This document shows positions 9,471 through 18,050 of a DNA stretch of 64,000 nucleotides, piece after piece. Source of the DNA: JAKAGZ01 sp963772675 (GTDB taxonomy: Bacteria; Bacteroidota; Ignavibacteria; Ignavibacteriales; Ignavibacteriaceae); assembly GCA_963772675.1 (NCBI GenBank), contig CAVYYF010000005.1, positions 62,001-126,000 on the forward strand, in the 5' to 3' direction. Below the pieces are notes generated by a model. It did not search any database and was not told where the DNA came from. It worked only from the letters and a program-made list of their open reading frames with translations. The stretch's first letter is position 1. The number at the start of each line of letters is the position of its first letter. Both the position numbers and the translations under genes were made by a program.

Positions 9471-11261
9471 TTAATCTTCTGACGTAGATGCAAGAACTTC
9501 TTCAATTGAAGTAAGTCCCAGCTTCACTTTTTCAAGCCCTGCTTCACGCAGGTTTAACATTCCATCCTTCCTGGCTTGCACTCTGATCCTCTCTTCATCA
9601 ACCTCAACTCCCGATTTAACAATAGCCTCTCGAATAGGTCTTGTAAAATATAAGGCTTCGTGTATAGCTAATCTGCCCTTATAACCTGTCTTCCCGCATT
9701 TTTCGCAACCATTTGGTTCGTAAACGATGTAATTCCTCCATTCGGCAATATCCAAATCCGCTGCCTTCATCATAGCTTCGTCAAAGTTGGCAGTACGCTT
9801 TTTACAATTAGGACATAGACTTCTAACAAGACGTTGGGCAACTATAAGATTGATAGCATAAGCAATAAGAAATGGTTCAATTCCCATTTTATAAAGCCTT
9901 GCTACAGCACTTGGTGCGTCGTTTGTGTGAAGTGTAGAAAAAGTTAAGTGGCCTGTGTTTGCTAATTTAATAGCAACTTCAGCAGTTTCTTTATCTCTCA
10001 TCTCACCAACCAAAACTATATCCGGATCATGACGAAGTATAGATCTAATTGCCTGCTCAAAATTCATTCTATGACCTATTTTTAATTGCCTGGCTCCTTC
10101 AATAACATATTCAACCGGGTCTTCAACTGTTAAAACATTTACACTGGGATCTATTACCTGACATATCGCAGCCACAAGCGTCGTACTTTTGCCGCTTCCT
10201 GTTGGCCCGGTTAAAATAACCATTCCCTGAGGCTGGTTGATAGCCTTTAAAAATACATCTTTAGAATATCCGGCCAGTCCAAGTTTATCTATATCTTTTA
10301 TTACTTTCCTGTCATCAAGAATTCTAATTACTACACTTTCAAACTTGTTTTTAAGTTCTGTTCCAACCATAGGTAAAACAGATACTCTATATCGAATAAT
10401 AATACCGTCTATTTCCCTCTGAATAAAACCATCCTGTGCTTTTTCTCTTTCAAATCTATCCATCCCTTTTGAGCGATCTTTTACAACAGCGACCACAGCT
10501 TCCGGTAGTGTGTTTTCCTGCACGTGCCAAACCTGAAGTTTGCCATCAACACGAAAATCTATCTCCGTTTTATTACCGGACCTTGGAATAAAGTGGATAT
10601 CACTGGCCCCTCTTCTAACACCTTCAAGCAGAGCCCCTTCCACAAGATTTATTAATGCACTTTTATTTATCTCCGCATCTAGCTCGTCTTCATCAAGTGA
10701 TGCTTCTTGCCCTTCTATTTCAAGTTCGGGGGCTACATCCTCCATTGCTTTTAAAAAAGCGTTTTCGGGTGGAAGCACAATTTGTATAAGCAATTCAAAA
10801 TCGTGTTTCCTTATAAAGACTACTTCATATTTTTTCGCCTGTAAACCAAAGGCAACTTTGGGAATGTTTCTATCCGTTGGATCTATCGCTGCTAAAATTA
10901 ATTTATCTTTTGAGCGGTCATCAAACATAAATGGTATGATCTTGTGCTCCATCATCTGAGACTTCAACTGATCACTGGTATCATTAATCATCTGCTTGAT
11001 GGAATCAATGCGGCGTTGTGGAATTTCCTCGGGATTAATTTCAAGTTCTCTAAAAGCATAAAGAATTGCAACTTCCCTAAAGATAGTATCGTGATCATAA
11101 TTAAAATCCTGCACTAATATTTGTGCAAGGTTTCTTTTTATCTTAGATTTATCATCTGCCTTTGCAGCAAGAGCCTTCTCCAAAACGACACTATCAATTA
11201 TTCCTTTCTTAAAAAGTAAATAACCGATTTTATCCGTCATTTCAAGACTTGTATCTATCAT
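9471..11261 (-). CDS. pilB: PilB/GspE-type assembly ATPase
   Basis: A 596-residue extension ATPase that powers pilin polymerisation. It has an N-terminal MshEN/T2SSE-N region (about 1-165), a middle domain, Walker A GPTGSGKSTT near 351-360, VEDPVEYVIEGARQ, Walker B region LVGEMRDKETAEVA, the TGHLTFSTLHTNDAP box, and a zinc element made of CPNC and CEKCGKTGYKGR (about 485-535). These features are diagnostic of PilB/GspE rather than PilT. Its ATG overlaps the pilC stop by 4 nt. Confidence 0.94.
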   Translation of the reverse strand: MIDTSLEMTDKIGYLLFKKGIIDSVVLEKALAAKADDKSKIKRNLAQILVQDFNYDHDTIFREVAILYAFRELEINPEEIPQRRIDSIKQMINDTSDQLKSQMMEHKIIPFMFDDRSKDKLILAAIDPTDRNIPKVAFGLQAKKYEVVFIRKHDFELLIQIVLPPENAFLKAMEDVAPELEIEGQEASLDEDELDAEINKSALINLVEGALLEGVRRGASDIHFIPRSGNKTEIDFRVDGKLQVWHVQENTLPEAVVAVVKDRSKGMDRFEREKAQDGFIQREIDGIIIRYRVSVLPMVGTELKNKFESVVIRILDDRKVIKDIDKLGLAGYSKDVFLKAINQPQGMVILTGPTGSGKSTTLVAAICQVIDPSVNVLTVEDPVEYVIEGARQLKIGHRMNFEQAIRSILRHDPDIVLVGEMRDKETAEVAIKLANTGHLTFSTLHTNDAPSAVARLYKMGIEPFLIAYAINLIVAQRLVRSLCPNCKKRTANFDEAMMKAADLDIAEWRNYIVYEPNGCEKCGKTGYKGRLAIHEALYFTRPIREAIVKSGVEVDEERIRVQARKDGMLNLREAGLEKVKLGLTSIEEVLASTSED

Positions 11262-12634
11262 GATATATTTCTTTCTATATGAATTTCATTACTCGCCACT
11301 CCAGGCGTTTTAGGTCTTATGGTAGCTGTCTCTGCCGAAACAAGTGTTAATAGAATCATAACAACCATAATTATCATTGCGATAAAAACCTGTATTAATT
11401 CAATAACATTCTTTAATCTGTACACCGTCTCTGCTTCGTAATAATTTGCTATCTGCAAAGAAGTGGTTTTAATTGTTCCTGTTTCTTCGCCTGAATGAAG
11501 ACGCGAAAGGGCCGTATCGGTAAATACACCCGTTGTCTCAAACGCTTCGGTTATCCCCGTTCCTTTTTTTATCATCAAGGGTATAGCAACATTTTTGATT
11601 TTGTCTTCAAAATATCTGTTGCCCGTTGCTTCTGCTGCAATCCTTATTGGCTCAATACTTTCAGCAGAGCCACTATATAAAGTATAAAATACCCGGCAAT
11701 AAACTTCTATAAGTGTTTTATGTATTAGTGATCCCATCACAGGCATTTTAAGAATGAATTTATCAAATAAAAAAGCACCTTTTGGGGTTTTAAAGTAACG
11801 CCACAAAACTATAGGCGGCACAAGAAGAACCAGTGTAACAATAATAGCGTTATTTATAAGAAAATTACTAAGTCCTAATGTGAATGCTGTCATAGGTGGT
11901 AGGGGAATACCAAACTTAACAAACAATTTTGCAGTTTCAGGAAATATATAACCCACATAAAACAGGACGGCAATAAAGAGTACAAAAAGAGTAATAGCCG
12001 GTGTTATTAATGCACTTCTCACACTCTTTTTGAACTCCATTCTTCTTTCCAGAAACTTGGCCGTTGCTTTATATATTTCAACCATATTTCCACTCTTAGA
12101 AGCCAGGCCCAACATATATGAAGTAAATTTGCCAAAGACGGCCTGATATTTTAAAAATGTTGCTTCGCTATCAGCTCCTCTCTTCAACTCATTATTAATT
12201 TCTTTTAAAGTTTCTTTCAGGGTTTTATTTGCAGTATCACCGATCAGCAAAGTTAGTATTTCACTATATGGAAGTTTTTGTTCCAACAGTTCCGCACTTA
12301 TTTTTACGAAAGAAACAATTTCTGTCTGTGGAGGATTAAAATGAAGGTCGATAAGTTTTTTGTTTACCGAAAGAATTGTATATCCGAGTTTTGTAAGAGC
12401 GTCTTCTACTTCTTTTTTGTTAAACGCTTTTTGCTCTCCTCTAACCGGTTTTTCAGTTCCTTTCCTAACTTTATAAAGATAAGTGGACTTAACCTCAACA
12501 AATTTAATTGTTAACTGGTTTTTTTCAGCTAAACGATAAATCTTTTGCTTGCCTTCTCTGCCGGAAGAAGCAGTTAAGGAACCACTTATGGTTTGTCCAT
12601 TCACCCTGTCAGCAGAAAATCTCAATTCAACCAT
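11258..12634 (-). CDS. pilC: PilC/GspF-type inner-membrane platform protein
   Basis: A 458-residue polytopic platform protein with two T2SSF repeats. The first contains ISAELLEQKLPYSEILTLL and GNMVEIYKATAKFLERRMEF; the second is preceded by LIHKTLIEVYCRVFYTL and contains HSGEETGTIKTTSLQIANYY. Hydrophobic segments lie near 205-230, 255-275 and 410-435. The N-terminal about 110 residues are a soluble extension rich in Lys and Glu. It lies downstream of the two pilin-like genes, separated from them by a hairpin that may attenuate transcription. The family call is firm. Confidence 0.92.
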   Translation of the reverse strand: MVELRFSADRVNGQTISGSLTASSGREGKQKIYRLAEKNQLTIKFVEVKSTYLYKVRKGTEKPVRGEQKAFNKKEVEDALTKLGYTILSVNKKLIDLHFNPPQTEIVSFVKISAELLEQKLPYSEILTLLIGDTANKTLKETLKEINNELKRGADSEATFLKYQAVFGKFTSYMLGLASKSGNMVEIYKATAKFLERRMEFKKSVRSALITPAITLFVLFIAVLFYVGYIFPETAKLFVKFGIPLPPMTAFTLGLSNFLINNAIIVTLVLLVPPIVLWRYFKTPKGAFLFDKFILKMPVMGSLIHKTLIEVYCRVFYTLYSGSAESIEPIRIAAEATGNRYFEDKIKNVAIPLMIKKGTGITEAFETTGVFTDTALSRLHSGEETGTIKTTSLQIANYYEAETVYRLKNVIELIQVFIAMIIMVVMILLTLVSAETATIRPKTPGVASNEIHIERNIS

Positions 12635-12656
12635 AATATCCTATAATAATTAAAAC

Positions 12657-12688
12657 AGGCTGATAAAATATACTAATTTTATCAGCCT
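12657..12688 (-). terminator. Hairpin between pilin-like genes and pilC
   Basis: A perfect 13-bp inverted repeat (12657-12669 with 12676-12688, 6-nt loop) is followed on the minus strand by a T-rich stretch. It lies just after the second pilin-like gene and before pilC. A partial terminator here would make more pilin than machinery, as expected for the major subunit. Confidence 0.75.
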
Positions 12689-12724
12689 TTAAAAAAGAAA
12701 TTGTACACGACCTGTGGTCACAGT

Positions 12725-13108
12725 TTAGTTGTTTACTGTAACAGTTATTGCTGTTAGGTGATAACGGTAGCCGTTGCTTTAACAGAATCAGCTCCATTTA
12801 CATTTCGTTTCCAGTGCCAACGATTGAAACTGATTGAGCACCAGCTGTTGCATACGTAAGTACCGTTAGCTGTTGATATCAAGCTGGGTTGGTATTGTCC
12901 AGCCAGTAAATGTATTTCCACCACCAGCCATTGAAGCAGGTTTCTTATAATACTGCTGTGCCATTGCACCGAGATTATTTAAATCTGATATAACGGCATC
13001 CCTGTTTGATGCTACTGCGTTTGCGTTAAATAAGTTAATACCGACTACGACTGCGATACCAACTACAATTACGCCTAAAACGATGAGTAAGAGTTGTTGT
13101 TGACCCAT
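12725..13108 (-). pseudogene. Second pilin-like protein, frame-disrupted
   Basis: The first 79 residues are open and start MGQQQLLLIVLGVIVVGIA, nearly the same as the neighbour gene. They keep the shared YYKKPASMAGGGNTF / WTIP segment, then stop. Downstream, homologous pieces continue in other frames: STANGTY, then ATAGAQSVSIVGTGNE, then NGADSVKATATVIT, then TAITVTVNN and a stop at 12725. Reading across these shifts gives about 127 residues, matching the 126 of the neighbour. At least three shifts sum to a multiple of three. Either the copy is decaying or the sequence has base errors. A clear ribosome site (AGAAGGA) precedes the start. Confidence 0.7.
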
Positions 13109-13209
13109 AATGTGTTCCTTCTGAAATGTTTGAAATATATTATATTAATTAAGTAACGAACATTCTGAAATCTGAGTATGATAGAATTATTTTTCTAATG
13201 CTTAAATTT

Positions 13210-13590
13210 TTAATTAATGATCCTTGTTCTAAAATTGTCAGCTAACACGGTAATCTGAACCTTAACCGAATCATTGCCTGTGGTCACCTCATTACCTATC
13301 GCGGTGATAACAACACTGTCATCGTATGCAATCGAGGTAAATCTGCCGGTAGCTGTTGTAGCCATAGCATCGGGTAGCGTCCAATTGATAAAGGACCTTC
13401 CGCCACCGCCCATTTCCGCAGGCTTTTTATAATAGCTCATCGCTAAAGTTGCCAGGCTTGCTCCCTCGTTTGTCAGCAGATTTCGTTTTTCATCAATAGA
13501 GTGTGCTCTGAAAAGCTTAAATGAAACTGCTATTGCAATACCGATAATGATAACTCCCAATACGATTAACAATAATTGCTGTTGTCCCAT
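13210..13590 (-). CDS. Pilin-like protein with minimal leader (candidate major subunit)
   Basis: 126 residues. It starts MGQQQLLLIVLGVIIIGIAI, a hydrophobic helix from residue 5 to about 25, followed by a helix (HSIDEKRNLLTNEGASLATLAMSYYKKP) and a Gly-rich turn, then beta-strand-like sequence. The shape is that of a type IV pilin, but there is no GFTLIE signature and no Glu at mature position 5; if a prepilin peptidase acts, cleavage after Gly2 would leave a two-residue leader. It is first in the operon of pilus machinery genes, with a paralogue just downstream. Subunit identity is inference from context and topology. Confidence 0.65.
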   Translation of the reverse strand: MGQQQLLLIVLGVIIIGIAIAVSFKLFRAHSIDEKRNLLTNEGASLATLAMSYYKKPAEMGGGGRSFINWTLPDAMATTATGRFTSIAYDDSVVITAIGNEVTTGNDSVKVQITVLADNFRTRIIN

Positions 13591-13624
13591 TTAATATAGG
13601 TCCATCCTGTTTTTCCCAAGACAA

Positions 13625-13640
13625 AGTAAAAATTATGCCA
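13625..13640 (-). promoter_or_regulatory. Possible sigma-54 promoter for the pilin operon
   Basis: On the minus strand the sequence reads TGGCATAATTTTTACT. This matches the -24/-12 consensus TGGCACRNNNNTTGCW except for C to T after TGGCA and G to A in the -12 GC. It lies 35 nt upstream of the pilin-like start, a suitable distance, and the four 11-bp sites further upstream sit where an enhancer-binding activator would. The -12 mismatch is at a critical base, so this is tentative. Confidence 0.3.
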
Positions 13641-13700
13641 GAGCACAAACACCTTAAACACAACAAAATAATGGCATTTGTTTAACCCAAGTTAGAGTAT

Positions 13701-13786
13701 GTAAATATTACGCGTAATTATTACTTGTTGGGTAATAATTACCGGTAGTTTTAGGCTGGGTGAGTTATTTTTTCAGTAATTATTAC
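13701..13786. promoter_or_regulatory. Four-copy 11-bp operator-like sites in divergent region
   Basis: In the 341-bp gap between the pilin-like gene (minus) and the minor-pilin genes (plus) there are four near-palindromic 11-mers: GTAAATATTAC at 13701, GTAATTATTAC at 13714, its exact reverse complement GTAATAATTAC at 13732, and GTAATTATTAC again at 13776. The 13714 and 13732 copies together form a longer inverted repeat. The arrangement suggests a binding array for a regulator of both transcription units. The rest of the gap is AT-rich with no gene. Confidence 0.5.
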
Positions 13787-13931
13787 AGGCGTTAAATTTT
13801 GCTGATTTTGGCTTCTTTTTGCTTGCTTTTTGACAATTCTTGACTTATAAAAAATTTTCTGGATGTTATTTTAGCACGAAAATTGATAATAGAAATTAGC
13901 TGATAACAATTATTAGGATTAATAAGGCAAA

Positions 13932-14423
13932 ATGAATACTGGACAGATGTTACTAACAATAGGTGCAATGATTTTATTATCAACTCTAATATTAAGGGTT
14001 AATGGCAATTTTTCAAGCAATACTACAACTGTTATGGATTCTAAATTTGTCATTCTCGCTACATCCGTTGGTGCTTCTGTAATTGAAGAAGCGATGGGAA
14101 AGGCCTTTGATGAAGCTACGGCTGATTCATCTGCAACCGGACTGATAGACTTTACCGCTCCCAACAAACTTGATCCTGAAACCGGTGAAGTGTATCCCAA
14201 TTTCAACGACTTTGATGATTATAACCACTACACTAAAACTGATTCAACAATGCCTTCAGCGGTTTTTGATATTACCTGCAGCGTTGTTTATGTAGATCCG
14301 AGTAATCCCGATGTTACGTCAAGCAGCAAGACCTGGACAAAAAAAATTTCTGTAACCAGTAACAAGCAAATCAATGGAAGACACTGTAAGGCTATCATCA
14401 CTTTTCAGCTATTGGGTATTTAA
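13932..14423 (+). CDS. Minor pilin-like protein of unknown family
   Basis: 163 residues starting MNTGQMLLTIGAMILLSTLI. One N-terminal hydrophobic helix follows a Gly at position 4, then a soluble domain with GASVIEEAMGKAFDEATADS and a beta-rich C-terminus with two Cys. I do not recognise a named family. It is first in a plus-strand set divergent from the pilin operon, and it shares with the neighbours the layout of a very short leader ending in Gly before a hydrophobic helix. A role as a minor pilin or pilus-tip component is inference from context. Confidence 0.6.
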   Translation: MNTGQMLLTIGAMILLSTLILRVNGNFSSNTTTVMDSKFVILATSVGASVIEEAMGKAFDEATADSSATGLIDFTAPNKLDPETGEVYPNFNDFDDYNHYTKTDSTMPSAVFDITCSVVYVDPSNPDVTSSSKTWTKKISVTSNKQINGRHCKAIITFQLLGI

Positions 14424-14440
14424 CTAAAAAGAAATATAAA

Positions 14441-15040
14441 ATGGGTTATAGTACACTATTAGATATATTGGGTTCTATATTAATCGGCGGATTAATCATG
14501 TTGATCCTGTTCCGCTTAAATGCATCCGCTACTTCTAATCTTTATAATAATACCTCGGAAGCTAACGTTCAATCGGCTATGATTTCGGTTGGAACTGTTT
14601 TAGAGCATGATTTCAGAAAAATAGGGTATTGTAAAGATTGGACTAAAATACCCGACCCAACAAAAGCTATTTTATTTGCCGATACATCTTCCATTAAATT
14701 TTTAACAGACATTAATAATAATGGTTCGGTGGACACGCTTTATTATTATTTAGGCCCAACCAGCGAACTGTCTAACACCCCTAATCCGCGAGACCGTTTG
14801 TTATACAGGGTTGTTAACGGGGAAACTCCAAAGAGTTCAAACGTTGGCATTACAAAATTTAAGCTAATATACTTTGATAGTTTCGGGAATACTTTGGCTA
14901 CCCCCGTAACACCGCCCGGCCAAATCCAAAAGATGCAGATTGACCTGCAGGTTGAAAACCCGGAGCCTATAGACTCTACATACGTTGTAGCGTTCTGGAG
15001 ACAATTAAGATTAACAGCAAGAAATTTACAAAACAGGTAG
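14441..15040 (+). CDS. Minor pilin-like protein (PilW/GspJ-type layout)
   Basis: 199 residues starting MGYSTLLDILGSILIGGLIM: Gly2, then a hydrophobic helix to about 25. The helix continuation contains SVGTVLEHDFRKIGYC, which resembles the LExDxRxAG segment common in PilW/GspJ minor pilins. The remainder is beta-rich with TSSIKFLTDINNNG and a C-terminal TARNLQNR. It lies 17 nt after the previous gene and 13 nt before the next, so it is co-transcribed. The same C-terminus recurs in a remnant at 16420-16734. Minor pilin is the best guess, without search support. Confidence 0.6.
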   Translation: MGYSTLLDILGSILIGGLIMLILFRLNASATSNLYNNTSEANVQSAMISVGTVLEHDFRKIGYCKDWTKIPDPTKAILFADTSSIKFLTDINNNGSVDTLYYYLGPTSELSNTPNPRDRLLYRVVNGETPKSSNVGITKFKLIYFDSFGNTLATPVTPPGQIQKMQIDLQVENPEPIDSTYVVAFWRQLRLTARNLQNR

Positions 15041-15053
15041 TAAGGAAATTATT

Positions 15054-16346
15054 ATGGGTGGAAAGGCAATTTTATTTTTGGTTATAGGATTCAGCACAAT
15101 TTTTCTGATTATGGAAAAAAACATTGGAACTGCTTCAAGCCGTGCTGTTGATAATATGACAGTCTATTATACAAATATGAATGTTCATGATATTGCAGTC
15201 AGCGGAGCTAATGTAGGAGCAAATCAAATTTTTCTTGACCCCACGTGGACGGCCGGGTTTAATAACGTCTCATTTGAAGGTGGCTCTTATACGGTTAGCG
15301 TTGATATTATAAACTCTTTCACAAACACCAGAAGAATAACTTCAATTGGTTATTATGATGGCTATAGCGACACTGTGCAAGTAACTCTTCAACCAAGCAG
15401 TTTTTCAAAATTTGCATATTATTCTGCCTTTGAAGGTACGAGCACTATTTATTGGGTTACCGGTGATACCGTCTGGGGTCCCCTTCATACTCAGGATAAA
15501 CTAACTATTAACGGAGACCCTGTGTTTAATGGTAAAGTTACTACTAAGAAAAAAGTGATTATAACAGGCTATTCAAATCCTCAATTCAACGGGGGATATC
15601 AAAACGGTGTTGATATGCCAATACCAGGAGATGGTGCGGCTAATTTAAAGGCAATGGCAGACAATGGTGGTGCAGATTTTTCCGGTCATGACACTGTATA
15701 TGTAACCTTTGCAGGTGATACTATAAAATACAAGTACTCTTATAATTCCGCTTATACTTCTGCTTTGGGATCAACTCTTGCTCCTAATGGTACAATATTC
15801 GCAAGTGGGGCAGTGCTCAGATTACAGGGAACAGTAAAAGGAAAATATTCAATTGGGGCTTCTCAGGAAACAAAAACTGTTACTTCTACTTATACCAATA
15901 AAAGGGGGAAAACTAAAACAACAACAACTACTTCCACAATTGGGGGAGATATCTATCTTGATGGAGACATAGTTTACAGCACTAATCCGCAAACAGATCC
16001 AAATTCCACTGATCTTTTGGGTATAGTTGCGCAAAATAATGTTTTAATTGCGGATAACAGCGCTAACAAAGGCAATATAAATATTCAGGCGTCTGTATAC
16101 TCAGAAACCGGGGGATTCGGTGCTGAAAATTACGCCACTCGCTCACTGGATGGAACAATTAATTTATACGGAGGGATAATAAATCAGAATAGACAACCAG
16201 TGGGTACTTTTACCACTCATGGCTCAAAAACCGTTATGGTCTCGGGCTTTTTAAAAAATTATAGATATGATAATCGATTTATGGTTGCTTCTCCCCCGGG
16301 ATTTCCAACCACCGGACATTTTGAAATTGTCTCGTGGTATGAATGA
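15054..16346 (+). CDS. Large pilus-associated protein (DUF4900-like)
   Basis: 430 residues starting MGGKAILFLVIGFSTIFLIM: Gly2 then a hydrophobic helix. SGANVGANQIFLD follows, resembling the PilX-type helix. The body is beta-rich with WGPLHTQDKLTINGDPVFNG, a Thr-rich turn near 285-300 (KTKTTTTTS), LLGIVAQNNVLIADNS, and an end YDNRFMVASPPGFP...SWYE. From memory this pattern matches the DUF4900 group found beside pilus genes, but I could not verify it. It is probably a surface or tip protein of the pilus. A second, broken copy follows at 16749. Confidence 0.6.
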   Translation: MGGKAILFLVIGFSTIFLIMEKNIGTASSRAVDNMTVYYTNMNVHDIAVSGANVGANQIFLDPTWTAGFNNVSFEGGSYTVSVDIINSFTNTRRITSIGYYDGYSDTVQVTLQPSSFSKFAYYSAFEGTSTIYWVTGDTVWGPLHTQDKLTINGDPVFNGKVTTKKKVIITGYSNPQFNGGYQNGVDMPIPGDGAANLKAMADNGGADFSGHDTVYVTFAGDTIKYKYSYNSAYTSALGSTLAPNGTIFASGAVLRLQGTVKGKYSIGASQETKTVTSTYTNKRGKTKTTTTTSTIGGDIYLDGDIVYSTNPQTDPNSTDLLGIVAQNNVLIADNSANKGNINIQASVYSETGGFGAENYATRSLDGTINLYGGIINQNRQPVGTFTTHGSKTVMVSGFLKNYRYDNRFMVASPPGFPTTGHFEIVSWYE

Positions 16347-16419
16347 TTACAATTATTATTTATATAAGAAATTGTTTTTGCAAAATACAAATTATGAAAT
16401 ATGAACCAGAGCAATTAAT

Positions 16420-16734
16420 ATGACCAGGATGCTAATACAAATAGAAATTATACAATCTATGTCAAATAAAATAAATATCCCTATAAATAATTTTAATTTA
16501 ACTGATACTCTAAAATTTCACCTGGCGAATAAATACCAGGGCTTAATATATATGTTTTATATAACTCCTCTAACCACAACCTTATTAGTAGTATCCCAAA
16601 ATATTCGCTTCTCAAATTCTTCGTATAAAAAGTTCTTTCCAATTAAACAACTAAGTTTGAACATAAACCCCAAAAGTTCAAATGTCGATCTCACACAATT
16701 TAACTTAACAGCAAGAACCCTGCAAAACAGGTAA
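16420..16734 (+). pseudogene. Remnant of the 14441 minor-pilin gene
   Basis: An open stretch of 104 codons whose last residues, SSNVDLTQFNLTARTLQNR, join two separated parts of the 14441 gene (SSNVGITKFKL and LTARNLQNR), as if the DNA between had been deleted. The first 70 residues do not resemble that protein, and it lacks the N-terminal hydrophobic helix. The following 14 nt and the next start match the upstream copy closely. I read it as the deleted relic of a tandem duplication rather than a working gene. Confidence 0.55.
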
Positions 16735-16748
16735 AAAGGAAAATCAAA

Positions 16749-18046
16749 ATGGGCGGAAGAGCAATTTTATTTTTGGTCATAGGGTTCAGTACAATTTTTC
16801 TGATAATGGAAAAAAACATTGAAACTGCTTCAACCCGTGCAGTTGATAATATGGCAAGTTATTATACTAATATGAATGTGCATAATATTGCCGTAGGCGG
16901 AGCAAACGTTGGAGCAAATCAAATTTTTCTTGATCCTACCTGGACAGCCGGTTATAACAATGTCTCTTACTCAGGCGGATCATATACTGTAAGCGTTGAT
17001 ATTATAAACGCGTTTACTAATACAAGAAGGTTAACTTCAATTGGTCATTATGAAGGATATAGCGACACCGTGCAGGTAACATTACAGCCAAGCAGCTTCT
17101 CAAAATTTGCTTACTATTCTGTTTCTGAAGGAAATAACCCTACTTATTGGATTACCGGAGATACCGTTTGGGGACCACTTCATACTCAGGACAAACTAAC
17201 AATTAGCGGAGATCCCGTGTTTAATGGTAAAGTTACTACTAAAAGTCACTTTGTAACGAAAGGATATTCAAACCCGCAGTTTAACGGAGGATATCAATCT
17301 GGGGTTGATATGCCGATCCCGCCAGGGGGCACAGCCAGTCTGAAAGGGATGGCTGATAACGGTGGTGTAGATTTTTCAGGTCACGATACTGTATACGTTA
17401 CATTTTCAGGTGACAGTATAAAATATAAATATTCTTATAGTGATCCAGTTATACTTCTGCTATTAGCATCAGCACTTGCGCCAAATGGGGCGATATTTGC
17501 TTCTGGTGCGGTGCTCAGATTACAAGGGACTGTAACGGGAAAATATTCAATTGGGTCTTCTCAGGAAACAAAAACTGTTACCACCACCAATACGAATAAA
17601 GGGGAAAACGACAACAACAACAACAACGACGACAATCGGTGGAGATGTTTATCTCGATGGAAATATTAGTTTACAATACGAATCCCCGTACAGATCCAAG
17701 TTCGACTGATCTTTTGGGTATTGTCGCACAAAATAATGTTTTAATTACTGATAATTCTGCAAATAGATCCAATATAAATATTGATGCGTCAGTGTATGCA
17801 GAAACTGGCGGGATTCGGTGCTGAAAATTACGATATCTAGGGCTATTTCAGGGACAATTAATTTATATGGTGGAATACAACAAAAGGGTAGATTACCTGT
17901 TGGTACTTTTCATACTAATGGTTCAAAGTTATACTTGGATCTCAGGATTTCTCAAAGACTATCGATACGATAACCGTTTAATGATTGCCTCTCCCCCGGG
18001 ATATCCGAATACAGGTATGTTTGAGATTGTTTCGTGGTATGAATGA
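16749..18046 (+). pseudogene. Second copy of the DUF4900-like gene, broken
   Basis: This is a close tandem copy of the 15054 gene from MGGRAILFLVIGFSTIFLIM to the end YPNTGMFEIVSWYE. The reading frame is open to about 17669, then broken: at the Thr-rich turn near 17600, at about 17668 (one extra base before VYNTNPRTDP), at about 17810 (extra base after ETGG), and near 17850 and 17930. A compensated three-base difference lies near 17445. All conserved blocks are still recognisable, so decay is recent or the breaks are base errors. The companion gene at 16420 is also damaged. Confidence 0.75.
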
Positions 18047-18050
18047 TAGT

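Noticed and set aside
12754..12969. Cys/Trp-rich 71-codon open frame overlapping the second pilin-like gene
   Set aside because: Part of it is the out-of-frame reading of pilin sequence; parts match the paralogue only when frames are corrected.
13810..13826. Plus-strand TGGC...TTGC sequence before the minor-pilin genes, like a sigma-54 promoter
   Set aside because: The GG-to-GC spacing is 9 nt, not 10, and the middle bases do not match, so it is not called.
17590..17635. AAC/GAC trinucleotide run as a microsatellite
   Set aside because: It corresponds to the Thr-rich turn of the intact upstream copy read out of frame, not to an independent repeat.
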